The position numbers and the translations under genes were made by a program. A stretch of 32,814 bases of DNA from an uncultured Actinomycetes bacterium (GTDB taxonomy: Bacteria > Actinomycetota > Geothermincolia > Geothermincolales > RBG-13-55-18), in the NCBI GenBank assembly GCA_937128055.1, contig CAKZMC010000152.1:1-32814 (forward strand). Direction: 5' to 3'. The notes under the pieces were generated by a model. It was not told the DNA's origin and ran no database searches. It worked only from the letters and a program-made list of their open reading frames with translations. Positions 7,394 to 14,072 of this stretch are shown here, one piece after another; position 1 is the stretch's first letter; each line of letters opens with the position of its first letter.

Positions 7394-8251
7394 ATGTTGC
7401 GGGGTGCGGCGAGAGCGGTTGGCCTGCGCGACCGTTTGCCGGCGTTGCTCGTCCTCTCCTGCCTGCTGGCGGCATCCCTTGCCTGCGCTTCCTGCGGGGA
7501 AAAGGGGTCCGATCTTCCCGGGGGAGGGACAAACGGCGGGGCGGCCTCGCATGGGGAGGAGACGCCCGGGGAGAGGTTTTCCTTCCTGGTGTGCGGGGAC
7601 ACCCATGCCCGCACCGATCTCCTGGCGAAGATCGTGGCCCAGGCGAGGGAGGGCGAGTTCCTGGTCATCGTGGGGGATATTGCCACCGGCAAGGGCGTGG
7701 ATGAGATGCGGGGTATGAAGGATTTCCTGGACGGTACTGGGATTCCTTACCACGTCATACCGGGGGACAACGACATGCCCCGCGGGGACACCTCCGCCTT
7801 CCGCGCGGTTTTCGGGCCGGATTACTATTCCCTCGACGTGCACGGGTGGCACCTGGTCTTTCTCAACAACGCGGTGATCGGCGTGGGGTGTCCGCCGGAG
7901 GAACTCGCCTGGCTGCGCGAGGACCTCGCCGCTGCGGCGGGGAAGCCGGTGATAGCCTTCGCGCACGTCCCGCCGGGAGCGCCCGTGGACATGGCCAGGA
8001 GCGGCTTCGTGGAGGAGGAATCGGAGAGCAACCGGGAGATGAAGGAGATGCTGGCCGCCGCCGGGGCGCCGGTGATCTATTGCGGGCATATCCACGCCTA
8101 CATGCTCTACAGCTCTGGCCCGCCGCGGGTGGTGGTCACCGGCGGAGCGGGGGCCAAGCCACACCTCTCGGAGGAGAGCGGCGGCTTCCACCACTTCCTG
8201 CGCGTGACCGTCTCCGGAGGCGAGGTCAGCGAGGAAGTGATTCCCCTCTGA
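7394..8251 (+). CDS. Exported calcineurin-like metallophosphoesterase
   Basis: Encodes about 285 residues from the ATG at 7394. The five family blocks are present in order: GDTHAR, GDIATG, GDNDM (GDND in place of the usual GNHD), FAHVPPG and GHIHAYM, so a dinuclear metal site is likely intact. The N-terminus has arginines, a hydrophobic run ALLVLSCLLAASLAC and an ASC, so it is a signal peptide or lipoprotein anchor; the lipobox is imperfect. The catalytic domain should face outside the membrane. The start at 7394 is favoured because AAAGGCGGAG precedes it and the signal peptide then begins at once. An ATG at 7256 in the same frame would add 46 Arg/Gly-rich residues that look non-coding. Substrate unknown. 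Confidence 0.85.
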   Translation: MLRGAARAVGLRDRLPALLVLSCLLAASLACASCGEKGSDLPGGGTNGGAASHGEETPGERFSFLVCGDTHARTDLLAKIVAQAREGEFLVIVGDIATGKGVDEMRGMKDFLDGTGIPYHVIPGDNDMPRGDTSAFRAVFGPDYYSLDVHGWHLVFLNNAVIGVGCPPEELAWLREDLAAAAGKPVIAFAHVPPGAPVDMARSGFVEEESESNREMKEMLAAAGAPVIYCGHIHAYMLYSSGPPRVVVTGGAGAKPHLSEESGGFHHFLRVTVSGGEVSEEVIPL

Positions 8252-8352
8252 GGCACATCGCCGCGCCGGCGCCACTGCGCGTTGTCTCGGGCATCTCGTG
8301 TGGCCCCTGTGCCTTTCCGCCCACGGGCGGCGAAAGGGGGCCGGTTGCCGCC

Positions 8353-9018
8353 TCAACGGAGAAAGGGCAACGCGTCTTTCACCGTATAGCGGCCGGTGTC
8401 CCCTTCCTTGATCCGCTCCAGCTCGAAGAGCAAGAGTTTTTCGACGAAGCTCCGGGGCATCCTATCCAAGCCCTCCAGGCCCATGTCCCGCGCATCCTCG
8501 AAGCGGCCGCACCGCCTGAGTATATCGGTGACCAGGAGCTCGCTCTCCCCCGCGCTCTTACAGGGTTTCTTCCGCTTCTTTATCGCCTGAATGAAGAGGT
8601 CCGCCGCTTTCCCGCGGCATTCCGCGGCCACCTTTTCCTTCCCCTCGTCGTCCAGCACCCATGCGGCATGGAGGGCCGCCCATCCTGCCTCGAGGAGGTC
8701 GCCGGCGTTTTCCGCCAGCAGCGACCAGCAGAGGAAGTCTCTCGCCAGGGCGGGGTAAGAGCGCTTGGCCCGTATCTTCCGGTAGCGTTCCTCCCCGAGG
8801 AGGGTCTCGGCGCCCTCGATCGCCTCTTCGATGGAGGGGGCGCAGTAACCACAGCTCCGACATCTTTGCACCCACGTGTGCATGGTCGAGCGCTGCATCT
8901 CCGGGGGCCTCAGGTCGAGGTCGGAATGGCCCATGGCATTAGTGGAGATGAGCACCTGTTGGGTGCTCTCCTTCTCGCATATGGCGCATGTCAGATCCTC
9001 GGGCATGATGATGGTCAT
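8353..9018 (-). CDS. DUF2225-like zinc-ribbon protein
   Basis: A 221-residue cytosolic protein. The N-terminus has two cysteine pairs, CAIC (about 11-14) and CRSCGYC (about 53-59), likely one zinc site. The rest is helical and repeat-like (ALARDFLCWSLLAEN, AGWAALHAAWVLDD, RGKAADLFIQAI, LLVTDILRRCGRFEDA), consistent with TPR-like helices. This layout matches DUF2225 proteins, whose function is not established. Two starts are possible, ATG at 9018 or ATG at 9006; neither has a strong ribosome-binding site (GAGGCGAG is some 8 bases before the first). It lies downstream of the TM2 gene on the same strand, separated by a perfect hairpin. Confidence 0.75.
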   Translation of the reverse strand: MTIIMPEDLTCAICEKESTQQVLISTNAMGHSDLDLRPPEMQRSTMHTWVQRCRSCGYCAPSIEEAIEGAETLLGEERYRKIRAKRSYPALARDFLCWSLLAENAGDLLEAGWAALHAAWVLDDEGKEKVAAECRGKAADLFIQAIKKRKKPCKSAGESELLVTDILRRCGRFEDARDMGLEGLDRMPRSFVEKLLLFELERIKEGDTGRYTVKDALPFLR

Positions 9019-9050
9019 GCTGCGCTCGCCTCACCCGCGGGGACCATGAT

Positions 9051-9070
9051 CGCCTCCCTTGCGGGAGGCG
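9051..9070 (-). other. Perfect GC-rich hairpin between the TM2 and DUF2225 genes
   Basis: CGCCTCCC-TTGC-GGGAGGCG is a perfect 8-bp stem with a 4-base loop, about 33 bases upstream of the DUF2225 start. No T-run follows on the minus strand, so it is not a standard terminator; it may be a processing or attenuation site. Confidence 0.4.
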
Positions 9071-9154
9071 GGAAGACGCACATGCGAGAATTGTTACTGC
9101 GTTCATTGCATGAGCGCTCGCCTTTTAGGAGACGAAGGCGTTCTATAAGGCGTA

Positions 9155-10405
9155 TCATTGCTGCACCACCTCTATGTATTTCGCTTTCACCAGCGGGAGG
9201 GTGATGTGCCAGCCGGCGGTCGAGGTGTAGGAGTACGACCCCCCTATCTCCCCCCATACCTTGATGATGGAATCCTCGTAGGCGGGGACGTTGCCCTCGT
9301 ACACCACGTAGATGGTATCCTCCCAGAACCCGCAACTGTTCCTGGTCACGTTGAGGCGTATGTCGGTCTGCAGCGCTCCCTCCATGATCTGCACCACCTC
9401 GCCCGTGGCGTAATACTTGCGGCCCTTGAGGGCGTCGGGGTTCTTTTCCAGCACGCGGAACTCCACGGGCTGGCACTGCGCCTTGTACTGCGCCGGGTCT
9501 ATCTGGTAAGTGACGGTCAGCGACCTCTCGGCCCTGCGCCCCTCCTTCTCGCTGGCCACGGTGAGGAGGTTGGGACCCTCGAGAAGGGTCACCTCGGCCC
9601 TGAAACCGCCTTGCGCGTCCGCCAGTACCGTGATGGGGGAGGCGACCGCACCCGAGACGGTGACGGAGGCCCCCGCCTCGGTTCTGCCCTCGATGGCGAA
9701 GGCGGGCGCGTTCACCGTCTGCTGCCCGGGCGTGGTGATGGTGAGCGGCAGGGGGACCTCCTCCACCACCGTTTCCCGGGCTTCCGGGGATTGCACTGCT
9801 TTGCCGCCGCCGGAACCCCTTCCGCTCAGGATCGCGATGATCAGGGTGAGCGCTATCACCGCGACCCCGAGCGCCAAGACGAGCTTCTTCCACCACGGAC
9901 CCAGGGGAGAGGAGGCGGCGGGGGGGATACCGCCCAGAGGCGGTCCCGCCGGCTGCCCGCCGATCTCGCCGGGCGGGGGAGAGGAAAGGGGATTGGCGCC
10001 GCCGGGACGGGAATCCGGCTGCGCAGGCGCGTTCGCGACCGTCCCTGGCGCGGCGCCTCCCGCCACCCCCTGAGTCTCTCCCCTGGGCGCCGGGGATCCC
10101 GGGGATCCTGGACTGCGCGCCATGGTTGCGCCGTCAGGGGGAGGGCCCGGATAAGCATGCGGCTGCCCCGAGATTAGGATGCCGGGCGTCTCTCCGGCTG
10201 ATCTTGTGGCCAGGTTGCGCCGGTAGGCGTGGGAGTTGTACTCCTGCACCATGCCTGGGATGCGGAAAAGATCAGCAAGCCACACGATGCCGAAGTAGCC
10301 GAAGGTGAGCACGTAGACGGGGGATATCTTCCCCAGGTACCAGCGGTGCCCGAAGAGAGTGAACCACAGCAGGTAAGCCACCCATGCCTCTTTCTCGCCC
10401 TTCAT
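9155..10405 (-). CDS. TM2-domain membrane protein with extracellular Ig-like and C-terminal beta domains
   Basis: About 416 residues from the ATG at 10405 (an ATG at 10411 is nearly as good; GGGGTG lies just upstream of both). Residues 1-55 form a TM2 domain, with two helices around AYLLWFTLFGHRWYLG and YFGIVWLADLFRIPGMV. About 110 residues of Pro/Gly/Ala-rich linker follow, then a single helix (LVLALGVAVIALTLIIAIL). The outer part has an Ig-like fold segment (TITTPGQQTVNAPAFAIEGRTEAGA... to SLTVTYQID) and a final domain with two cysteines (QCQPVEF, NSCGFWED) that may form a disulfide. An in-frame extension upstream to 10648 looks non-coding. A cell-envelope role is likely; no specific function is known to me. 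Confidence 0.75.
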   Translation of the reverse strand: MKGEKEAWVAYLLWFTLFGHRWYLGKISPVYVLTFGYFGIVWLADLFRIPGMVQEYNSHAYRRNLATRSAGETPGILISGQPHAYPGPPPDGATMARSPGSPGSPAPRGETQGVAGGAAPGTVANAPAQPDSRPGGANPLSSPPPGEIGGQPAGPPLGGIPPAASSPLGPWWKKLVLALGVAVIALTLIIAILSGRGSGGGKAVQSPEARETVVEEVPLPLTITTPGQQTVNAPAFAIEGRTEAGASVTVSGAVASPITVLADAQGGFRAEVTLLEGPNLLTVASEKEGRRAERSLTVTYQIDPAQYKAQCQPVEFRVLEKNPDALKGRKYYATGEVVQIMEGALQTDIRLNVTRNSCGFWEDTIYVVYEGNVPAYEDSIIKVWGEIGGSYSYTSTAGWHITLPLVKAKYIEVVQQ

Positions 10406-10753
10406 GCCCATCACCCCAAATATTTTTTCGCTCGTTGTCGCCGCCCGCCGGTCCGGTTCTTTCGGTCCCGGAACCAGGCGCCCGGTGTTGCGGAGCGCCC
10501 GTTTTTTGCCTCGCCTTTCGGTATGTGTCGCCTTATGGCATGTGCCGCGTGATTGAGGATAAGACCGAGGCGGTGACAGGTGTATGGCAGTTTTGTTGAG
10601 GTAATTTTGGCTTTTACAGCCGCTTTTTCGCCTTGCGCCTGCCACCATTATGGCAGTCTGCCGTACCGGGACCGCGGGCCAGGGCGTGCGGCAACGCTCG
10701 GCTGCGCATGCACAGGGTAAGCGGCAGTATGTCGCGGAAGCCGGGGCGGGAGG
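10406..10753. other. Intergenic region between the WYL regulator and the TM2 gene
   Basis: 348 bases, both flanking genes on the minus strand. It holds a short perfect hairpin, CTGCCA-ccatta-TGGCAG (10639-10656), which could mark the end of the WYL transcript but lacks a T-run. The 150 bases before the TM2 gene are less GC-rich and should contain its promoter, which I cannot place with confidence. Confidence 0.35.
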
Positions 10754-11713
10754 CTAGCGATAAAGCTGCACGATCCCTTTCGCGCGTTCCAGGACCATCT
10801 CCCGCAGCTCTGGGGGCTGGAGGACCTCAGCCTCTCCCCCGAAGGCCATAATCCACGAGCAGATCTCGGTGAGCCCACTCACGCGGAAGGACAGCACGGC
10901 GCTACCGTCGTCACGTTCCGCACAGCGCTGGCTGAAATGCCAGAGGCATTCCTTCACGTAAAGCGCCGCCTGGGGGCTGAAGAGCACCTTGACCTCCTGG
11001 AGCGCGTCGCCCCGCATCACCTGCCACGCCTCGCCCATGTACTCCTGGATGCTGAAGTCCTCAGGCGGCTGGAAGGCCTTCTCGAGCAGGGTCGCCTCCT
11101 GGATGCGGTCCACCTTGAATATCTTGATCTCCCCGCGCAGGTGGCAGAAGCCCACCAGGTACCAGGCGTTGCTGCGGAAAAGGAAGCCGTAGGGGTCCAC
11201 TTCTCGCGTGGTGACCTCGTCGCGGGAGAGCGAATGGTAGGTTATCTGCACGGTGCGGTTCTCGTCCACCCCGTCCTCCAGCGTCTCCAGGGTGTGCATG
11301 CGTTTGCCGTAGTCCACGGTGGGCTCCCATGCCGGGCTGAAATGGGTCGACTCGCGGGTGACGGAGTCTCTCAGGCCCGAGGGGATGACGGCGTAGATCT
11401 TTTCCATGGCGCTCTCCACCCCTCGCTGGAAGGGGGTTCCCTTCTGGCGGGAGAGGATCTCCGCGCCCATGGCCAGCGAGAGCACCTCGTTGAGGTCGAG
11501 CTGCACCGGGGGCAGGAAAAAGCCCTCGCTCACCCGGTAGCCCTTATCGTGGTATATGGGAATGCCGGCCAGCCTGAGGAGGTTGATGTCGCGATAGACG
11601 GTGCGGAGCGATACCTCGCAGCGCTCCGCCAGCTCGGCAGCTCCTATGCCGGGCCTGCCCTCTATGAGGGTGAAGATCTTGAGCGTGCGCCACAGGCGGC
11701 TTGCCCTCTCCAA
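10754..11713 (-). CDS. WYL-domain transcriptional regulator (YafY-like)
   Basis: A 319-residue regulator. Residues 1-65 form a winged helix-turn-helix of the HTH_11/DeoR-like type (AAELAERCEVSLRTVYRDINLLRLAGIPI). The middle carries the WYL domain (FLFRSNAWYLVGFCHLRGEIKIFKVDRI), thought to bind small ligands or nucleic acids, and a WCX-type C-terminal domain ends the protein. The TTG at 11713 is chosen as start: GAAGGGGGAC lies 5 bases upstream and a good extended -10 lies at 11744-11749, so an upstream in-frame ATG at 11818 would precede the promoter. Targets are unknown; the gene stands alone, and WYL regulators often control themselves or nearby genes. Confidence 0.9.
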   Translation of the reverse strand: MERASRLWRTLKIFTLIEGRPGIGAAELAERCEVSLRTVYRDINLLRLAGIPIYHDKGYRVSEGFFLPPVQLDLNEVLSLAMGAEILSRQKGTPFQRGVESAMEKIYAVIPSGLRDSVTRESTHFSPAWEPTVDYGKRMHTLETLEDGVDENRTVQITYHSLSRDEVTTREVDPYGFLFRSNAWYLVGFCHLRGEIKIFKVDRIQEATLLEKAFQPPEDFSIQEYMGEAWQVMRGDALQEVKVLFSPQAALYVKECLWHFSQRCAERDDGSAVLSFRVSGLTEICSWIMAFGGEAEVLQPPELREMVLERAKGIVQLYR

Positions 11714-11743
11714 GCGTCCCCCTTCCCTCGTCCCACGGAACCG

Positions 11744-11752
11744 ATTATAGCA
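11744..11752 (-). promoter_or_regulatory. Extended -10 promoter of the WYL regulator
   Basis: On the minus strand TGCTATAAT gives a consensus -10 with the extended TG. No convincing -35 is present. Transcription would start at about 11737, leaving a leader of about 24 bases that contains the Shine-Dalgarno site of the TTG start. Confidence 0.6.
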
Positions 11753-12015
11753 AAGATAAAGAGCGAAGTAGGGAGGGGGGACGGGCGCCTTGATGCGGTG
11801 GCGGTGGGGGGTAAGCATGGGAAGCGCCGGGGGATAGGGGGCGTCCGGTCGCAGCGGTGCGTGAGCGCTTCCCGGCTTCCGCCTGCCGGCCCGGCCCCTC
11901 CGGACCTAAACTCCTTCGGCCGTGCCCGTGAAGAGCGCCGTCTTTTCGTGCCGGGCACCAGGCGGGCCGCGGCCCCTGTGCCGGGGACCGAACGCGCTCC
12001 GACCCCCTTGCATGT
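11753..12015. other. GC-rich intergenic stretch upstream of the WYL promoter
   Basis: I see no gene, repeat or regulatory motif here that I can support. Confidence 0.3.
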
Positions 12016-12132
12016 CCCCTAAAAGGGGGAAGACCCCGTTGGGGGGGACGGGGTCTTGCGTCTGGCAGCTAGTCTTGCTTGCACCCTTTGAGGGAAATTG
12101 CCGGTAAACTCATGGGGGATACCCTAGCTACC
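12016..12132 (-). ncRNA. Candidate structured RNA with a C-rich hairpin loop
   Basis: On the minus strand the segment begins GGTAGCTAG (12132-12124), which pairs with CTAGCTGCC (12072-12064) over 8 of 9 positions and encloses a small hairpin CCCTCAAAGGG. Next comes a perfect 10-bp hairpin AAGACCCCGT/ACGGGGTCTT (12057-12030) whose loop on this strand is CCCCCCCA, then a CCCCT-ttt-AGGGG hairpin (12028-12016). A second C-run (CCCCC) lies inside the first domain. Hairpins with loops of six or more cytosines are the hallmark of the actinobacterial 6C RNA; whether this belongs to it is uncertain, as the first C-run has only five. No open frame spans the region. Confidence 0.35.
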
Positions 12133-12165
12133 ATAATTTTTATCGGGAAAAGGCACCCGCCACTT

Positions 12166-12189
12166 TAGGGCCATTTTCATGCGGCCCTA
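12166..12189 (-). terminator. Hairpin just after the LytTR response regulator gene
   Basis: TAGGGCC (12166-12172) and GGCCCTA (12183-12189) form a perfect 7-bp stem with a 10-base loop, starting 11 bases past the stop of the LytTR gene. A T-run is lacking, so terminator function is only probable. Confidence 0.4.
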
Positions 12190-12199
12190 CCCGGCCCGC

Positions 12200-12967
12200 T
12201 CAGAACCTCAGGAGTTCCCGCAGCGCGGTGGTTTGGCGCCGGGAGACCGGGACCCGGCTCTCCTTCTCGTCCTTGAGGGTGACGATGAGGGCGTTGCGCG
12301 AGAGCCTGACGATCTGGTTGACCCTCTTGAGGTTGACGATATAGCTGCGGTGGGTGCGGAAGAAGGTCTTGCCGTCCAGCATCCTCTCCAGCTCGGAAAG
12401 GCTGTAGGTGGTCAGGTAGGACTCGTTGTAGGTGTGCAGGTTGGCGTACTCGTGCTTGGTGTCGATGAAGTAGATATCCTCCATGGGGATGAGCTTGATG
12501 GCGTCACCCTTCTGCACGGGCACCTGCTCCAGCCGCGGCGTTTCCCTGGCCCCCTGCGCCGGGGCGCGGCGCGCCCTGCCCACGCGGTCCAGGATGACCT
12601 TCACCCTGGCGGCGAGCTCCAGGGGGCTGAAGGGCTTGGGCACGTAGTCGTCGGCGCCTCCCCGCAGGCCTATGACCTTTGACTGCTCGTCGTCGATGGC
12701 GGTGAGCATGATCACCGGTATGTCCCGCGTCTTCTCCTCGGACTTGAGCTGCATGAGCACCTGCCAGCCGTCTATCTTGGGCATCATGACGTCGAGGATG
12801 ATGAGGTCGGGATCGGTCTCGTCCACCATCTTCAAGCCCTCCTCGCCGTCGGAGGCGAGAAAGACGTCGTAGTTGTCCAGCTTGAGGTTGAGCTCGACGA
12901 CGTTGGAGATGGCCGGGTCGTCCTCGATGAGCAGGATGCGGTACTTCTCCTCCTCTTCGGCCGTCAT
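12200..12967 (-). CDS. Response regulator with LytTR DNA-binding domain
   Basis: About 255 residues. The N-terminal receiver domain has the acidic pair IEDD, phospho-acceptor D59 (LIILDVMMPKIDG), T/S in MLTA and K in YVPKPFSP. A charged linker (about 120-150) leads to a LytTR domain (IPMEDIYFIDTKHEYANLHT ... FFRTHRSYIVNLKRV), which binds direct-repeat promoter sites. The ATG at 12967 has GGAGGTG just upstream; the in-frame GTG at 12973 lies inside that site and is unlikely. The receiver looks more like the PhoB/DivK type than the AlgR-type receiver usual with LytTR, an uncommon pairing. It lies 149 bases downstream of the GGDEF-type regulator on the same strand and is probably a second output of the same kinase. 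Confidence 0.9.
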   Translation of the reverse strand: MTAEEEEKYRILLIEDDPAISNVVELNLKLDNYDVFLASDGEEGLKMVDETDPDLIILDVMMPKIDGWQVLMQLKSEEKTRDIPVIMLTAIDDEQSKVIGLRGGADDYVPKPFSPLELAARVKVILDRVGRARRAPAQGARETPRLEQVPVQKGDAIKLIPMEDIYFIDTKHEYANLHTYNESYLTTYSLSELERMLDGKTFFRTHRSYIVNLKRVNQIVRLSRNALIVTLKDEKESRVPVSRRQTTALRELLRF

Positions 12968-13116
12968 TTTCACCTCCGGTTCCCCGCGCGAGCGGTCTTG
13001 ACGCCTCTTACGTGCGTGGCTAATAGAGATTTCGTCATCGTCCAGCGCCTCCTTAACAGGGAACCGCCGACCTTCGCGGCCGTGCGCGGCGCGGCGCGGG
13101 CGGCCTGGGGAGGCGG

Positions 13117-14061
13117 CTACTTCGTACGGCGGTCGACGAAATAGGTGCTACCGGGGATGGATTTGGCGTAGCTCAGGGTCTCCTTGGCGATTTCCCCCAC
13201 CTCCCAGTGGGTGGTGATCCTGCGCTTCTGGTTGCTGGCCACCCCGATGCTCAGGGTCATGATGGGGATGTAGTTGTCCCGGCCCAGCCTGTCCACCAGT
13301 ATTGAATAGCCGCGCTTGAGGTCGTCCTCCCGGTAAAAGGAGGGGACTCTCTCCTCGAAGTCGGAGATGATGCGTTCCGCGACGGCGGTGGCTTTCTCCG
13401 GCGTGGTGATGATCACGAAATCGTCCCCGCCGCCGTGGCCGATGAAGTCGTCGTAATTGCCCAGCGCGCGCACCGTCTCGTCCACCACGGAGGCCAGTTC
13501 CCTGATGACCTCGTCCCCCTTCGGGAAACCGTAGATCTCGTTGTAGGACTTGAAGTTGTCTATGTCTATGTAAAGGGTGGCGAACTTGAGGTTCTTGGCG
13601 ATGCGCCGTTTCGTCTCCGCCTCGATGGAAATATTTCCCGGGAGGCCGGTCAGGGGGCTCACGTCGCGTTTCTGCTTGGCGCGGATCAGGTTCACGATGA
13701 TGCGCGCCACCAGGTCGGAGAAGTCGAAGGGCTTGGTGATGAAATCATCCGCCCCCGCCTCGATGCTCGCCACCTTGTCGTGGGGCTGTGTCTTGGCGGA
13801 GAGCATGACCACCGGGACCTGGTTGGTCCTGCCGTCTTCCTTGAGCCGCCGGCACACCTCCAGCCCGTCCATCTCCGGCATCATGATGTCGCACAGGATG
13901 AGGTCGGGCTTGACCTCCTGCGCCAGCCGCAGGGCTTCCTCCCCCTCCTGGGCGGTGAAGACCTCGTACCCCTCCACCTCCAGGTTGAAACGGATGATGT
14001 CCAGGATGTTCTTCTCGTCGTCCACCACCAGGATTCTGGTCGGGGCGTCCATCTTTTCCAT
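13117..14061 (-). CDS. Response regulator with degenerate GGDEF domain
   Basis: A 314-residue PleD-like protein. Its receiver domain has VVDDE, phospho-acceptor D58 (LILCDIMMPEMDG), MLSAK and K110 in ITKPFDF. The C-terminal half is a GGDEF fold (DVSPLTGLPGN, then LYIDIDNFKSYNEIYG, where the metal-binding Asp is kept). The signature is GHGGGDDF: GGDDF replaces GGDEF, so the conserved glutamate is an aspartate, and no RxxD inhibitory site is present five residues ahead. It may therefore be a weak cyclase, use another nucleotide, or act only as a c-di-GMP/GTP sensor. The ATG at 14061 follows GGGGAG. Only 11 bases separate it from the histidine kinase gene upstream, so it is the kinase's most likely partner. 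Confidence 0.9.
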   Translation of the reverse strand: MEKMDAPTRILVVDDEKNILDIIRFNLEVEGYEVFTAQEGEEALRLAQEVKPDLILCDIMMPEMDGLEVCRRLKEDGRTNQVPVVMLSAKTQPHDKVASIEAGADDFITKPFDFSDLVARIIVNLIRAKQKRDVSPLTGLPGNISIEAETKRRIAKNLKFATLYIDIDNFKSYNEIYGFPKGDEVIRELASVVDETVRALGNYDDFIGHGGGDDFVIITTPEKATAVAERIISDFEERVPSFYREDDLKRGYSILVDRLGRDNYIPIMTLSIGVASNQKRRITTHWEVGEIAKETLSYAKSIPGSTYFVDRRTK

Positions 14062-14072
14062 GGCGTCTCCCC

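Noticed and set aside
7846-9204. 452-codon plus-strand frame
   Set aside because: It overlaps the metallophosphoesterase in another frame and the DUF2225-like gene on the other strand, both well supported; the product is low-complexity.
12016-12199. c-di-GMP-I (GEMM) or guanidine-I riboswitch
   Set aside because: Short resemblances (GGTAGCTAGGG, GACGCAAGACC) exist, but the conserved core sequences of these classes are missing.
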